From NCBI RefSeq assembly GCF_902167145.1, contig NC_050096.1, positions 85,680,683 to 85,744,682 of the forward strand: a DNA stretch of 64,000 nucleotides. The letters run 5' to 3'. Each line of letters begins with the position of its first letter. The first letter of the stretch is position 1. Origin of the DNA: Zea mays (taxonomy: Eukaryota > Streptophyta > Magnoliopsida > Poales > Poaceae). The notes below the pieces were generated by a model. The model searched no databases. It saw nothing but the letters and a program-made list of their open reading frames with translations, and was not told where the DNA came from. The translations under genes and the position numbers were made by a program. Below, in pieces: positions 35,548 to 48,290 of this stretch.

Positions 35548-36492
35548 TGAAAGGGAAATGTGCCCTTGGGCCATTTCTAAGTATTTTGGTGATTTAGTGT
35601 CCAACACAAGTGCCTAAGTGTAAAATGGTGAGCAAAGTACAAATCAAGGATAAAGGTATGTTTCTCAGACTTAGTACATTGTTTTAGAGACTAATGTATT
35701 ATGTCTAAGTGCTGGAAACAGGAAAAATCGAATTGGAAATAAGATAACTTTGTTCAGCCAAAGTCTGCTCAGTCTGGGAGCACCGGACTGTCCGGTGGTG
35801 CACCGGACAGTGTCCAGTGCGCCAGGCTGGCTCGAGCGAACTGGCCGCTCTCGGGAATTCACCGGCGACGTACGGCTATAATTCACCGGACTGTCCGGTG
35901 AGCCAACGGTCGGCCGGGCCAACGGTCGGCCGCGCGATCTGCGCGAGACACGTGGCCGAGCCAACGGCTAGAAGGGGGCACCGGACTGTCCGGTGTGCAC
36001 CGGACATGTCCGGTGCGCCAACGGCTCTCTGGCTACCATTCGAGCTTAAGTCTGGGTTCTGTGTGTGCGTATTTGCTGTGATCTTTGTGTCTTGTGTGAG
36101 TTGCTAATCCCTCCCTTACTCCGTGCCTCTTTGTGAACTTCAAGTGTAAGGGCGAGAGACTCCAAGTTGTGGAGATTCCTCGCAAACGGGATTAAGAAAA
36201 GCAAAGAAAACACTGTGGTATTCAAGTGGGTCTTTGGACCGCTTGAGAGGGGTTGATTGCAACCCTCGTCCGTTGGGACGCCACAACGTGGAATAGGCAA
36301 GCGTTGGTCTTGGCCGAACCACGGGATAACCACCGTGCCATCTCTGTGATTGATATCCTTGTGGTTATTGTGTTTTGTTGAGACTCCTCTCTAGCCACTT
36401 GGCGATTATTGTACTAACACTTAACCAAGTTTTGTGGCTTAAGTTTTAAGTTTTCCAGGATCACCTATTCACCCCCCCTCTAGGTGCTCTCA
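35548..36492 (+). repeat. E6 5' LTR, deleted over the TATA box
   Basis: 945 bp against 1239 bp for the 3' LTR. A 19-bp palindrome unit and about 275 bp (matching about 43280-43553) are missing. The larger loss removes the TATA box and the start-site region. The junction is near 36035-36038. Confidence 0.95.
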
Positions 36493-36507
36493 ATTGGTAT
36501 CGGAGCC
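36493..36507 (+). other. E6 primer binding site
   Basis: ATTGGTATCGGAGCC next to the 5' LTR, an initiator-Met tRNA type with one change (CGG for CAG). Confidence 0.85.
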
Positions 36508-36542
36508 GTTCTCTTCAAGAAAGGGACTAACCGCCCGAAGAG

Positions 36543-38773
36543 ATGGATCCTAAGGGGAAGGGAATCGTGATCAACGACAACGACTGCGAGAGAAGGAAAC
36601 CGGTTAATTCAAACTTTTCTTTTGACTACTCTCGTATTCCGCATAGTACAAATGCTCATTTATTATCCATTCCACTTGGTAAACCTTCTCACTTTGATGG
36701 AGAAGACTACAGATTTTGGAGTCACAAAATGCGTAGTCATTTGTTCTCTCTCCATCCAAGCATATGGGAGATAGTTGAGAATGGAATGCATTTTGATAGT
36801 AGTGATAGTCCCATGTTTATCAATGAGCAAATTCATAAAAATGCACAAGCTACTACTGTTCTTCTAGCTTCCTTGTGCAGGGATGAATACCACAAAGTGA
36901 GTAGCTTGGATAATGCCAAGCAAATTTGGGACACCCTCAAGATCTCTCATGAGGGGAATGATGTCACAATGCTCACAAAGATGGAGTTGGTGGAAGGCGA
37001 ACTCGGGAGATTCGCTATGATAAGGGGAGAAGAGCCAACTCAAACGTACAACCGGCTAAAGACCCTCGTCAACAAGATAAGAAGCTATGGAAGCACGCGA
37101 TGGACGGACCACGACGTCGTCCGCCTAATGCTAAGGTCTTTTACTATCCTTGATCCTCATCTTGTAAACAATATTCGTGAGAATCCTAGGTACACCAAGA
37201 TGACGCCCGAGGAGATACTTGGAAAGTTCGTGAGCGGGCGAATGATGATCAAGGAAGCAAGATATGTGGACGACGCATTGAATGGTCCAATCAATGAATC
37301 TCAACCTCTTGCTCTCAAGGCAACAAGAAGCAATGAGACGCTACCTAGCAAGGTGGCACAAATTGAGGCGGCCGGACTTAATGATGAAGAGATGGCTCTC
37401 ATCATCAGGAGATTCAAGACGACGCTAAAAGGTCGCAAGGGGCAGCCAAGCAAGACCAAGACAAAGGGGAAGCGCTCATGCTTCAAATGTGGTAAGCTTG
37501 GTCATTTTATTGCTAACTGTCCCGACAATGATAGTGATCAGGATCAAGGGAACAAGAGGGAGAAGAAGAAGAACTATAAGAAGGCAAAGGGCGAGGCGCA
37601 TCTAGGCAAGGAGTGGGATTCGGATTGCTCCTCTTCCGACTCCGACAATGAAGGACTCGCCGCCACCGCCCTCAACAAGTCATCCCTCTTCCCCAACGAG
37701 CGTCACACATGCCTTATGGCAAGGGAGAAGAAGGTATGTACTCGAAACACTACTTATGCTTCTTCAAGTGAGGACGAATCTAGTGATGAGGATGAAATAG
37801 ATTATTCATGTTTATTTAAGGGCCTAGATAGAACCAAGGTAGATAAAATTAATGAATTAATTGATGCCTTGAATGATAAGAATAGGCTTTTAGAAAAGCA
37901 AGAGGATTTGTTGTATGAAGAACATGACAAATTTGTAGAAGCACAAAAATCTCATGCTCTAGAAGTTAAAAAAATGAAATGCTTTCTTGTGAATTATCCT
38001 CTTGCCATGAGACAATTTCTAACTTAAGGAGCATTAATGATGATTTAAATGCTAAGTTAGAAATAGCTAGTAAATCAACATCTTGTGTAGAAAATGATGT
38101 TATTTGCAATAGGTGTAAAGATTTTGATATTGATGCTTGTAGTGAACACATAGCCTCTATTGCAAAATTAAATGATGAAGTTGCTAGTCTTAATGCCCAA
38201 CTTAAGACTAGCAAAAGTGAATTTGACAAATTAAAATTTGCAAGGGATGCCTACACAATTGGTAGACACCCCTCAATTAAGGATGGTCTTGGCTTCAAGA
38301 GGGAAGTCAAGAACTTAACAAGCCATAAGGCTTCCATCTCCACAAAGGAGAAAGGGAAGGCCCCTATGGCAAGTAATGCTAAAAAGAACCATGCCTTCAT
38401 GTACCATGATAGAAAATTTTCTAGAAATGTTCATGATGATAGGAGTTGTAATGCTTACAATGCTTCTGACTCTCATGCCATGTTTGCTTCTAGTTCTTCC
38501 TATATGCATGGTAGAAATGTGTTTAGAAGAAATGTTGTTCATCATATGCCTAGGAGAAATATTGTCAATATTCCTAGGAAAGTTAATGAACCCTCTACAA
38601 TTTATCATGCTTGTGATGCTTCATTCGCAATTTGTAGAAAAGATAGAAAGGTGATTGCTAGGAAATTAGGGGCAAAATGCAAGGGAGATAAAACTTGCAT
38701 TTGGGTCCCTAAGGATATTTGTGCTAACCTTGTAGGACCCAACATGAGTTGGGTACCTAAGACCCAAGCCTAA
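36543..38773 (+). pseudogene. E6 gag (Sirevirus type), one frameshift
   Basis: The ATG at 36543 lies about 35 bp past the PBS. The first piece runs to 38027 (494 codons): a short basic start M-D-P-K-G-K-G, the gag core (F-W-S-H-K-M-R-S-H-L; E-L-G-R-F), and a CCHC knuckle C-F-K-C-G-K-L-G-H-F-I-A-N-C at about residues 314-327. An acidic Ser/Asp-rich segment and the start of the coiled-coil tail follow. A run of seven A at about 37966-37972 is one base short of what is needed to stay in frame, and the tail continues in another frame as 37979-38773. It ends with W-V-P-K repeats. It forms the particle and binds RNA. Confidence 0.9.
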
Positions 38774-38780
38774 AATTGCC

Positions 38781-41700
38781 TTGCAAGTTTATGCATCCGG
38801 GGGTTCAAGCTGGATTATCGACAGCGGATGCACAAACCATATGACGGGGGAGAAGAAGATGTTCACCTCCTACGTCAAGAACAAGGATTCCCAAGATTCA
38901 ATAATATTCGGTGATGGGAACCAAGGCAAGGTAAAAGGGTTAGGTAAAATTGCAATCTCAAATGAACACTCTATCTCTAATGTGTTCTTAGTTGAGTCTC
39001 TAGGATATAATTTACTATCTGTTAGTCAATTGTGCAATATGGGATATAACTGTTTATTCACAAACATAGATGTGTCTGTCTTTAGAAGATGTGATGGTTC
39101 ACTAGCTTTTAAGGGTGTATTAGACGGCAAACTTTATTTAGTTGATTTTGCAAAAGAGGAGGCCGGTCTAGATGCATGCTTAATAGCTAAGACTAGCATG
39201 GGCTGGCTGTGGCATCGCCGCTTAGCACATGTGGGGATGAAGAACCTTCACAAGCTTTTAAAGGGAGAACATGTGATAGGTTTAACTAACGTGCAATTTG
39301 AAAAAGATAGACCTTGTGCAGCATGTCAAGCAGGTAAACAGGTGGGAGGAGCACATCACAGCAAGAATGTGATGATCACATCAAGGCCCCTGGAGCTGCT
39401 ACATATGGACCTCTTCGGACCCGTCGCTTATCTAAGCATAGGGGGAAGTAAGTATGGTTTAGTTATTGTGGACGACTTTTCCCGCTTCACTTGGGTATTC
39501 TTTTTGCAGGATAAGTATGAGACCCAAGGAACCCTCAAGCGCTTCCTAAGGAGAGCTCAAAACGAGTTTGAGCTCAAGGTGAAGAAGATAAGGAGCGACA
39601 ACGGGTCCGAGTTCAAGAACCTTCAAGTGGAGGAGTACCTTGAGGAGGAAGGGATCAAGCACGAGTTCTCCGCTCCCTACACACCACAACAAAATGGTGT
39701 GGTAGAGAGGAAGAACAGGACGCTAATCGATATGGCGAGGATGATGCTTGGAGAGTTCAAGACCCCCGAGTGCTTTTGGTCAGAAGCTGTAAACATGGCT
39801 TGCCACGCCATCAACAGGGTCTACCTTCAGCGCCTCCTCAAGAAGACGTCGTATGAGCTACTAACCGGTAACAAACCCAATGTATCTTACTTTCGTGTAT
39901 TTGGGAGCAAATGCTACATTCTAGTGAAGAAGGGTAGAAATTCTAAGTTTGCTCCCAAAGCTGTAGAAGGGTTTTTGTTAGGTTATGACTCAAATACAAA
40001 GGCGTATAGAGTCTTCAACAAATCATCGGGTTTGGTTGAAGTCTCTAGCGACGTTGTATTTGATGAGACTAATGGCTCTCCAAGAGAGCAAGTTGTTGAT
40101 CTTGATGATGTAGATGAAGAAGATGTTCCGACGGCCGCTATACGAACCATGGCGATTGGTGATGTACGACCACAGGAACAAAAGGAGCAAGACCAACCTT
40201 CTTCCTCAACTATGGTGCATCCCCCAACTCAAGACGATGAACAGGTTCATCAACAGGAGGCGTGTGATCAAGGGGGAGCACAAGATGATCATGTGATGGA
40301 GGAAGAAGCGCAACCGGCACCTCCAACCCAAGTTCGAGCGACGATTCAAAGGGATCATCCCGTCGACCAAATTCTGGGTGATATTAGCAAGGGAGTAACT
40401 ACTCGATCTCGATTAGTTAATTTTTGTGAGCATTACTCCTTTGTCTCTTCTATCGAGCCTTTCAGGGTAGAAGAGGCTTTGCTAGATTCGGACTGGGTGT
40501 TGGCCATGCAAGAGGAGCTCAACAACTTCAAGAGGAATGAAGTTTGGACGCTGGTGCCTTGTCCTAAGCAAAATGTTGTGGGAACCAAGTGGGTGTTCCG
40601 CAACAAACAAGACGAGCACGGAGTGGTGACAAGGAACAAGGCTCGACTTGTGGCAAAAGGTTATGCCCAAGTCGCAGGTTTGGACTTTGAGGAGACTTTT
40701 GCTCCTGTGGCTAGGCTAGAGTCCATTCGTATTTTGCTGGCATATGCCGCTCACCATTCTTTCAGGTTGTTCCAAATGGATGTGAAGAGCGCTTTCCTCA
40801 ACGGGCCAATCAAGGAGGAGGTGTACGTAGAGCAACCCCCTGGCTTCGAGGATGAACGGTACCCCGACCATGTGTGTAAGCTCTCTAAGGCGCTCTATGG
40901 ACTTAAGCAAGCCCCAAGAGCATGGTATGAATGCCTTAGAGACTTTCTAATTGCTAATGCTTTCAAGGTTGGGAAAGCCGATCCAACTCTTTTCACTAAG
41001 ACTTGTGACGGTGATCTTTTTGTGTGCCAAATTTATGTCGATGACATAATATTTGGATCTACTAACAAAAAGTCTTGTGAAGAGTTTAGCAGGGTGATGA
41101 CGCAGAAATTCGAGATGTCGATGATGGGCGAGTTGAACTACATCCTTGGGTTCCAAGTGAAGCAACTCAAGGACGGCACCTTCATCTCTCAAACGAAGTA
41201 CACACAAGACTTGCTGAAGCGGTTTGGGATGAAGGACGCCAAGCCCGCAAAGACTCCGATGGGGACCGACGGACACACTGATCTCAACAAAGGAGGTAAG
41301 TCTGTGGATCAAAAGGCATACCGGTCAATGATAGGGTCTTTACTTTATTTATGTGCTAGTAGACGGATATTATGCTTAGTGTATGCATGTGTGCTAGATT
41401 TCAATCTGCTCCTAAGGAGTGTCACTTAGTGGCGGTGAAGCGAATCCTTAGATATTTAGTTGCTACGCCTTGCTTCGGGATCTGGTATCCAAAGGGGTCT
41501 ACCTTTGACTTAATTGGATATTCAGATTCCGACTATGCTCGATGTAAGATCGATAGGAAGAGTACATCGGGGACGTGCCAATTCTTAGGAAGGTCCCTGG
41601 TGTCATGGAACTCTAAGAAACAAACCTCCGTTGCCCTATCCACCGCTGAGGCCGAGTATGTTGCCGCAGGACAGTGTTGTGCGCAACTACTTTGGATGAG

Positions 41701-41986
41701 GCAAACCCTCAGGGACTTTGGCTACAATCTGAGCAAAGTCCCACTCCTATGTGATAATGAGAGTGCTATCCGCATGGCGGAAAATCCAGTTGAACACAGC
41801 CGCACAAAGCACATAGACATCCGGCATCACTTTTTGAGAGACCACCAGCAAAAGGGAGATATCGAAGTATTTCATGTTAGCACCGAGAACCAGCTAGCCG
41901 ATATCTTTACCAAGCCTCTAGATGAGAAGACCTTTTGCAGGTTGCGTAGTGAGCTAAATGTCCTAGATTCGCGGAACTTGGATTGA
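38781..41986 (+). CDS. E6 pol: protease, integrase, RT, RNase H (one frameshift)
   Basis: Open 38781-41429 (882 codons), then continuing in another frame at 41372-41986. Order: aspartic protease (D-S-G-C-T-N-H-M), pre-integrase zinc finger (H-R-R-L-A-H ... C-A-A-C), and the integrase core with [15 protein letters not shown] and V-V-E-R-K-N-R. An acidic, Gln-rich linker follows, then reverse transcriptase with Y-V-D-D and RNase H with S-T-A-E-A-E-Y. It ends in [10 protein letters not shown]. All visible catalytic residues are present. One missing base near 41364 separates RT from the RNase H end. It starts just after the gag stop, in the Sirevirus style. Confidence 0.9.
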
Positions 41987-42773
41987 TTTACAGCATACAT
42001 GTGTTTATGCCTTTGATCATGTTCCCTATGCATTTCGTTGCTTACTTATGGTGCTCAAGTTGTACAAACACTCCCCGGACCTCACAAGTCCTTTTTGCAA
42101 GTGATGCACATCTTTAGGGGGAGCTGTGCTACAACTTGACCCTTTGAGACTAACCATGTGCTTGAGTTTGCTTGTTTTAGTCTCAAAGGAGGTTTGAAAG
42201 GGAAAAGGTGGACTTGGACCATGAAAGACTTCCACTACACTCCGATGAGAGGGTAACTTATTCCAAGTTCATCTCATATACTCTTATTGCCTTTGTATTC
42301 TTATTGAAGATTTTGGTGAGGCAATGGGGTTCTGGGGCCAAGATAAATCCCGTTTTGGTGCTTGATGCCAAAGGGAGAGAAAATAAAGGCCAAAGTGATA
42401 AATGGATCAGCTACCACTTGAGAGATTTTGAAAATAGTAGAATAGAGCTTTTGGTTTGTCAAAACTCTTTTATTGTCTCTCTTGTCAAAGTTGGCTTCTT
42501 GTGGGGAGAAGTGTTGATTATGGGAAAAAGGGGAGTTTTTGAAATCTTGAATCAATTTCTCTTGGAATGACTCTCTTTATGTCTTAACATGTGTGTTTGA
42601 CTTAGAGATAGAAATTTGAGTTTGATTTGCAAAAACAAACCAAGTGGTGGCAAAGAGTGATCCATATATGTCAAATTTGAATCAAAACAATTTGAGTTCT
42701 TATTTGAATTGATTTTGTATTGGTTCTACTTGCTTTATATTGTGTTGGCATAAATCACCAAAAAGGGGGAGAT
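41987..42773 (+). other. E6 3' untranslated region with polypurine tracts
   Basis: Non-coding. Purine runs include TTAGGGGGAGC at about 42113-42123, CAAAGGGAGAG at about 42370-42380, and the proximal PPT AAAAAGGGGGAGAT at about 42760-42773 touching the 3' LTR. Confidence 0.8.
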
Positions 42774-44012
42774 TGAAAGGGAAATGTGCCCTTGGGCCAT
42801 TTTTAAGTATTTTGATGATTTAGTGTCCAACACAAGTGCCTAAGTGTAAAATGGTGAGCAAAGTACAAATCAAGGATAAAGGTATGTTTCTCAGACTTAG
42901 TACATTGTTTTAGAGACTAATGTATTGTGTCTAAGTGCTGGAAACAGGAAAAATTGAATTGGAAATAAGATAACTTTGTTCAGCCAAAGTCTGCTCAGTC
43001 TGGGAGCACCGGACTGTCCGGTGGTGCACCGGACAGTGTCCGGTGCGCCAGGCTGGCATGAGCGAACTGGCCACTCTCGGGAATTCACCGGCGACGTACG
43101 GCTATAATTCACCGGACTGTCCGGTGTGCACCGGACTGTCCGGTGAGCCAACGGTCGACCGGGCCAACGGTCGGCCGTGCGATCTGCGCGGGACACGTGG
43201 CCGAGCCAACGGCTAGAAGGGGGCACCGGACTGTTCGGTGTGCACCGGACATGTCCGGTGCGCCAATGGCTCTCTGGCTGCCAACGGTCGGCTGCGCCAT
43301 TTAAGGAAAGAAATCGGGCACCGGACAGTGTCCGGTGTGCACCGGACTGTCCGGTGCGCCAGACGACAGAAGGCAAGAATTGCCTTCCCAGATTGCTCTC
43401 AACGGCTCCTAGCTGCCTTGGGGCTATAAAAGGGACCCCTAGGCGCATGGAGGAGAACACCAAGCATCCTTTGAGCACTATTGATCACTCACACATCATT
43501 CTTGCGCACTTGTTCGCCATTCTAGTGATTTGAGCTCCGTTCTAGTGTGCTAGCCATTCGAGCTTAAGTCTGGGTTCTGTGTGTGCGTATTTGCTGTGAT
43601 CTTTGTGTCTTGTGTGAGTTGCTAATCCCTCCCTTACTCCGTGCCTCTTTGTGAACTTCAAGTGTAAGGGCGAGAGACTCCAAGTTGTGGAGATTCCTCG
43701 CAAACGGGATTAAGAAAAGCAAAGAAAACACTGTGGTATTCAAGTGGGTCTTTGGACCGCTTGAGAGGGGTTGATTGCAACCCTCGTCCGTTGGGACGCC
43801 ACAACGTGGAATAGGCAAGCGTTGGTCTTGGCCGAACCACGGGATAACCACCGTGCCATCTCTGTGATTGATATCCTTGTGGTTATTGTGTTTTGTTGAG
43901 ACTCCTCTCTAGCCACTTGGCGATTATTGTACTAACACTTAACCAAGTTTTGTGGCTTAAGTTTTAAGTTTTCCAGGATCACCTATTCACCCCCCCCCTC
44001 TAGGTGCTCTCA
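42774..44012 (+). repeat. E6 3' LTR
   Basis: 1239 bp, full length. A TATA box (CTATAAAAG) lies at 43434-43442. CACCGGAC/GTCCGGTG palindromes cluster at about 43003-43365, upstream of the TATA box. Confidence 0.95.
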
Positions 44013-44017
44013 CTTCT

Positions 44018-44222
44018 GACCGTTGGCTGAGCCACGTGTCACCCGCTTATCGCGCGGTCGACCGTTGGCTAGGCGCGCGGCTGGCACACCGGATAGTCCG
44101 GTGCACACCGGACAATCCTGTGAATTATAACTGTGGTGCCCTCAGTGTTTTCCCGAGATCGACCAGTTCGCCGGGGCACTAGCCTGAGCACCAGACACTG
44201 TCCGGTGCACCGCAGGCTGGAG
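44018..44222 (-). repeat. E5 3' LTR, second part, with deleted edge
   Basis: LTR-like sequence with CACCGGAC-type palindromes continues from 44018 to about 44222. It then passes abruptly into sequence matching the inner 3' UTR of E6. The LTR end and the proximal polypurine tract are missing. Confidence 0.65.
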
Positions 44223-44699
44223 AGAGCAGTTTTTGCAATAAAGTATTCTTACACTAAAACTTTTGAAAAATTCACAAGTGGTAGCTGATCCAGTTGCTTT
44301 GGCCTTAATTTCTCCCCCTTTGGCATTAAGCACCAAAACTGAAGAACTTGTTGGCCTTTTTTAACCCCATTGCTTCACAAAAATCGGAAGTAAAACCAAA
44401 TGCAATGCGAAAACACAAATAGGGACTTGAACCAAGATACATTGATACCAGAATGCAGTGGAAGCCTCTTCTTTGTCCAAGTCCACATGTTCCCTTTCAA
44501 TTCATCTTTGAGACAATATCAAAATCACTCAAGAAAACACATTAGTCTCAAAGGGTCAAGTTGTAGTACATCCTCCCCCTAAACATGTGCATCATGTGAG
44601 GTCCGGGGATGACTTGTACAACTTGAGCACCAAAATAAGTAAAAACAGAAATGCTTAAAGGAACACGATCAAAGGCATAAAATACATGTATGCTATAGA

Positions 44700-47640
44700 T
44701 CAATCCAAGTTCCGCGAATCTAAGACATTTAGCTCACTACGCAACCTATAGAACCTTTTCTCATCTAAAGGCTTGGTGAAGATATCGGCTAGCTGGTTCT
44801 CGGTGCTAATATGGCAAACATAGATATCTCCTCTTTGTTGGTGGTCTCTCAAAAAGTGATGTCGAATGTCTATGTGCTTAGTGTGGTTATGTTCAACAGG
44901 ATTATCCGTCAAGTGGATTGCACTCTCATTATTACACAGGAGTGGAACTTTGCTCAGATTGTAGCCAAAGTCCCGGAGGGTTTGCCTCATCCAAAGTAGT
45001 TGCGCGCAACACTGGCCTGCGAAAACATACTCGGCCTCAGCGGTGGATAGGGCAACAGATGTTTGTTTCTTAGAGCTCCATGACACCAGGGACCTTCCTA
45101 GAAACTGACAAGTCCCTAATGTGCTCTTTCTATCCACCTTCCACCCAGCATAGTCGGAATCTGAATATCTAATTAAGTCAAAGGTAGACCCCTTTGGATA
45201 CCAAATCCTGAAGCAAGGCGTATGAACTAAATATCTAAGAATTTGCTTCACGGCCACAAGATGACATTCCTTGGGGTCGGATTGAAATTTAGCAAACATG
45301 CATACGCTAAGATTTATATCTGGTCTACTAGCACAAAGATAAAGTAATGAACCTATCATAGACCGGTATGTCATTTGATCAATGGACTTACCTCCCTTGT
45401 CGAGGTCCAAGTGCCTGTCGGTTCCCATTGGCGTTTTTGCGGGCTTAGCGTCCTTCATCCCAAACCTTTTGAGCATGTCTTGAGTGTACTTCATTTTGGA
45501 GATGAAGGTTCCTTCCTTGAGTTGCTTTACTTGGAATCCAAGGAAGTAGTTCAACTCGCCCATCATCGACATCTCGAATTTCGGCATCATTACCCTGCCA
45601 AACTCTTCACAAGACTGTCATCCTCGAAGCCAGGGGTTGTTCCACGTACACTTCCTCCTTGATTGGTCCGTTGAGGAAGGCGTTCTTCACGTCCATTTGA
45701 AACAACTTAAACGAGTGGTGAGCAGCATAGTCCAATAATATGCGTATTGACTCAAGTCTAGCTACAGGAGCAAAAGTCTCCTCAAAATCCAAACCTATGA
45801 CTTGGGCATAATCTTTTGCCACAAGTCAAGCCTTGTTCCTTGTCACCACTCCGTGCTCATCTTGCTTGTTGCGGAACACCCACTTGGCTCCCACAACATT
45901 TTTCTTTGGACGTGGCACCAGGCTCCACACTTCATTTCTCTTGAAGTTATTGAGCTCTTCTTGCATGGCCAACACCCAATCCGGATCCTGCAAGGCTTAT
46001 TCTACCCTGAAAGGCTCAATAGAAGAAACAAAAGAGTAATGTTCACAAAAATTAGCTAAACCTGAATGAGTGGTTACTCTCTTGCTGATGTCACCTAGAA
46101 TCTGATCCACTCGACGATTCCTTTGGATGGTGGCCCGGACATGAGTTGGAGGTGTATTTGGTGCTTCTTCCTCTTTATCCCTTTCTTCGTGTGCTCCCCT
46201 TGTTTCATGCCTGCATCTTGAGGTACATGTTCCTCATCTTGAGTTGGAGGGTGCACCATTGTTGAGGAAGATAGTTGGTTTGATCTTGTTGTTCCTGTGG
46301 TCGCACATCACCTATTGCCATAGTTTGTATTGCGGCCGTTGGAATTTCATCCTCATCTACATCATCAAGATCAACTTGCTTTCTTGGAGAGCCATTAGTC
46401 TCATCAAATACAACGTCACTAGAGACTTCAACTAAACCCAATGATTTGTTGAAGACCCTATATGCCTTTGTATTTGATTCATAACCTAGTAAAACCCTTC
46501 TACAACTTTGGGGGCAAATTTTGAATGCCTACCTCTCTTTACCAAGATGTAGCATTTGCTCCCAAATACATGAAACTATGAAACATTGGGTTTGTTACCG
46601 GTTAGAAGCTCATAAGGCGTTTTCTTGAGGAGACGATGAAGATAAAGCAGGTTTATGGCATGGCAAGTTGTATTTACAACTTCCGACCAAAACTGCTCAG
46701 GCGTCTTGTATTCCCCAAGCATTATCCTCGCCATGTCGATGAGCGTCTTGTTCTTCCTATCTACTACACCATTTTGTTGTGGCATGTAAGGAGCGGAGAA
46801 CTCATGCTTGATGCCTTACTCCTCAAGATACTCTTCCACTTGAAGATTCTTAAATTCAGATCCATTGTCGCTTCTTGTCTTCTTCACCTTGAGTTCAAAC
46901 TCATTTTGAGCTCACCTTAGGAAGCGCTTTAGAGTACTTTGGGTTTATGGTTTATCTTGCAAAAAGAATACCCAAGTGAAGCGGGAAAATTCATCAACAA
47001 TAACAAGACCATACTTACTTCCCCCGATGCTAAGATAAGCAACGGGCCCGAAGAGATCCATATGGAGGAGTTCTAGATGTCTTGACGTTGTCATCACATT
47101 TTTGCCTAGATGAGTAGTTCACACATGCTTCCCTGCCTGACATGCTGCACAAGGTCTGTCTTTCTCAAAACAGACATCGGTTAGTCCTAACACATGTTCT
47201 CCTTTTAGAAACTTATGAAGATTCTTCATCCCAACATGTGCTAGACGGTGGTGCCAGAGCCAGCCCATATTAGTCTTAGCTATTAAACATGCATCTAGAT
47301 TGACATTTTCTTTAGTGAAATCAACTAAATAAAGCTTTCCGTCTAATACACCTTTAAATGCTAATGAACCATCACTTCTTCTAAAGACAAATACATCAAT
47401 ATTTGTAAATAAACAATTATAGCCCATATGACACAATTGGCTTATAGAAAGTAAATTGTAACCAAGCGATTCTACTAAGAACACATTAGAAATTGAATGC
47501 TCAGTAGTGATGGCTATTTTACCCAAATCTTTGACCTTGCCATGATTCCCATCTTCAAAGATGATCGTGTCTTGGGAATCCTTGTTCTTGATGTAGGAGG
47601 TGAACAATTTCTTCTCCCCCGTCATGTGGTTTGTGCATCC
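44700..47640 (-). pseudogene. E5 pol, heavily broken, RT active site deleted
   Basis: Minus-strand Copia pol. Recognisable pieces: protease/pre-integrase 47625-47119 (H-H-R-L-A-H, C-A-A-C), integrase end 46785-46576, linker 46441-46205, RT start 45822-45607, and RT end plus RNase H 45590-44700. Next to 45615 the sequence jumps from E-Q-P...F-E-D to S-C-E-E-F. About 215 bp present in E6 (about 40857-41071), encoding K-A-L-Y-G-L-K-Q and Y-V-D-D, are absent. Many other stops and frameshifts make it the most decayed pol here. Confidence 0.85.
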
Positions 47641-47644
47641 GCTG

Positions 47645-48290
47645 TCAATAATCCAGCTTGTGCCCCGGATGCATAAACCTGCAAGGTGATTTAAGCTTGG
47701 GTTTTTTAGGTACCCAACTCTTCTTGGGTCCTACAAGGTTAGTCACATAAGACTTTGGAACCCAGATGCAAGTTTTGTCTCTCTTGCACTTAGGCCCCAA
47801 ATTTCTAACAACTACTTTACCATTTTTACACATTATCACAAAAGAAGCATCGTAAGTATGATAAATCATAGTTGGTCTATTAGATACACTCCTAGGTGCA
47901 TGGGAAGTAATATGATGAGCATGGCGCCTAGGTCTAATCCTACCATGAGCATACGAAGAGCTAGATGATGCAAACATGGCATGAGAGTCAAAAACATCAT
48001 CATGACGAGTAGGTAAAACAACATGATCATAACAACTATCATGATGAGCAACACTAGAAACATTCTTAACATAAGCATAAAGATATGCATGGTTCTTTTT
48101 GTCATGTGAAGAGTGAGAGCTACTAGCAATATGAGTCTTCCCTTTCTCCTTGATGAGATTGGAGGCCTTTTGGCTTGTTAAGTTCTTGGTTCCCTTTTGG
48201 AAGCCAAGTCCATCCTTAATGGAGGGATGTCTACCAATGGTGTAGGCATCCCTAGCAAATTTTATTTTATCATTTTCAATCTTGCTAGTC
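47645..48290 (-). pseudogene. E5 gag, C-terminal part
   Basis: Open 48298-47645, ending shortly before pol. It has the R-D-A-Y-T-I-G-R-H-P-S-I-K-D-G-L-G-F block shared with E6 gag, a His/Ser-rich segment and W-V-P-K repeats. True E5 sequence begins at 48290; to the right is E7. Confidence 0.8.

Larger units (their letters stand above)
35543..44017 (+). mobile_element. E6: near-complete Sirevirus, plus strand (with TSD CTTCT)
   Basis: The element proper is 35548-44012 (8465 bp), with CTTCT at 35543-35547 and 44013-44017. Order: 5' LTR 35548-36492, PBS, gag 36543-38773, pol 38781-41986, 3' UTR with polypurine tracts, 3' LTR 42774-44012. The LTRs differ at only a few bases outside the deletion in the 5' LTR, so this is one of the youngest insertions here. 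There are just two frame breaks in coding. It is family B, the same as the E5 it landed in. Confidence 0.95.

Noticed and set aside
41987..42773. Possible envelope-like ORF after pol, as in some Sireviruses
   Set aside because: Only short frames lie between RNase H and the 3' LTR in E3, E6 and E8, with no signal peptide or membrane segment.
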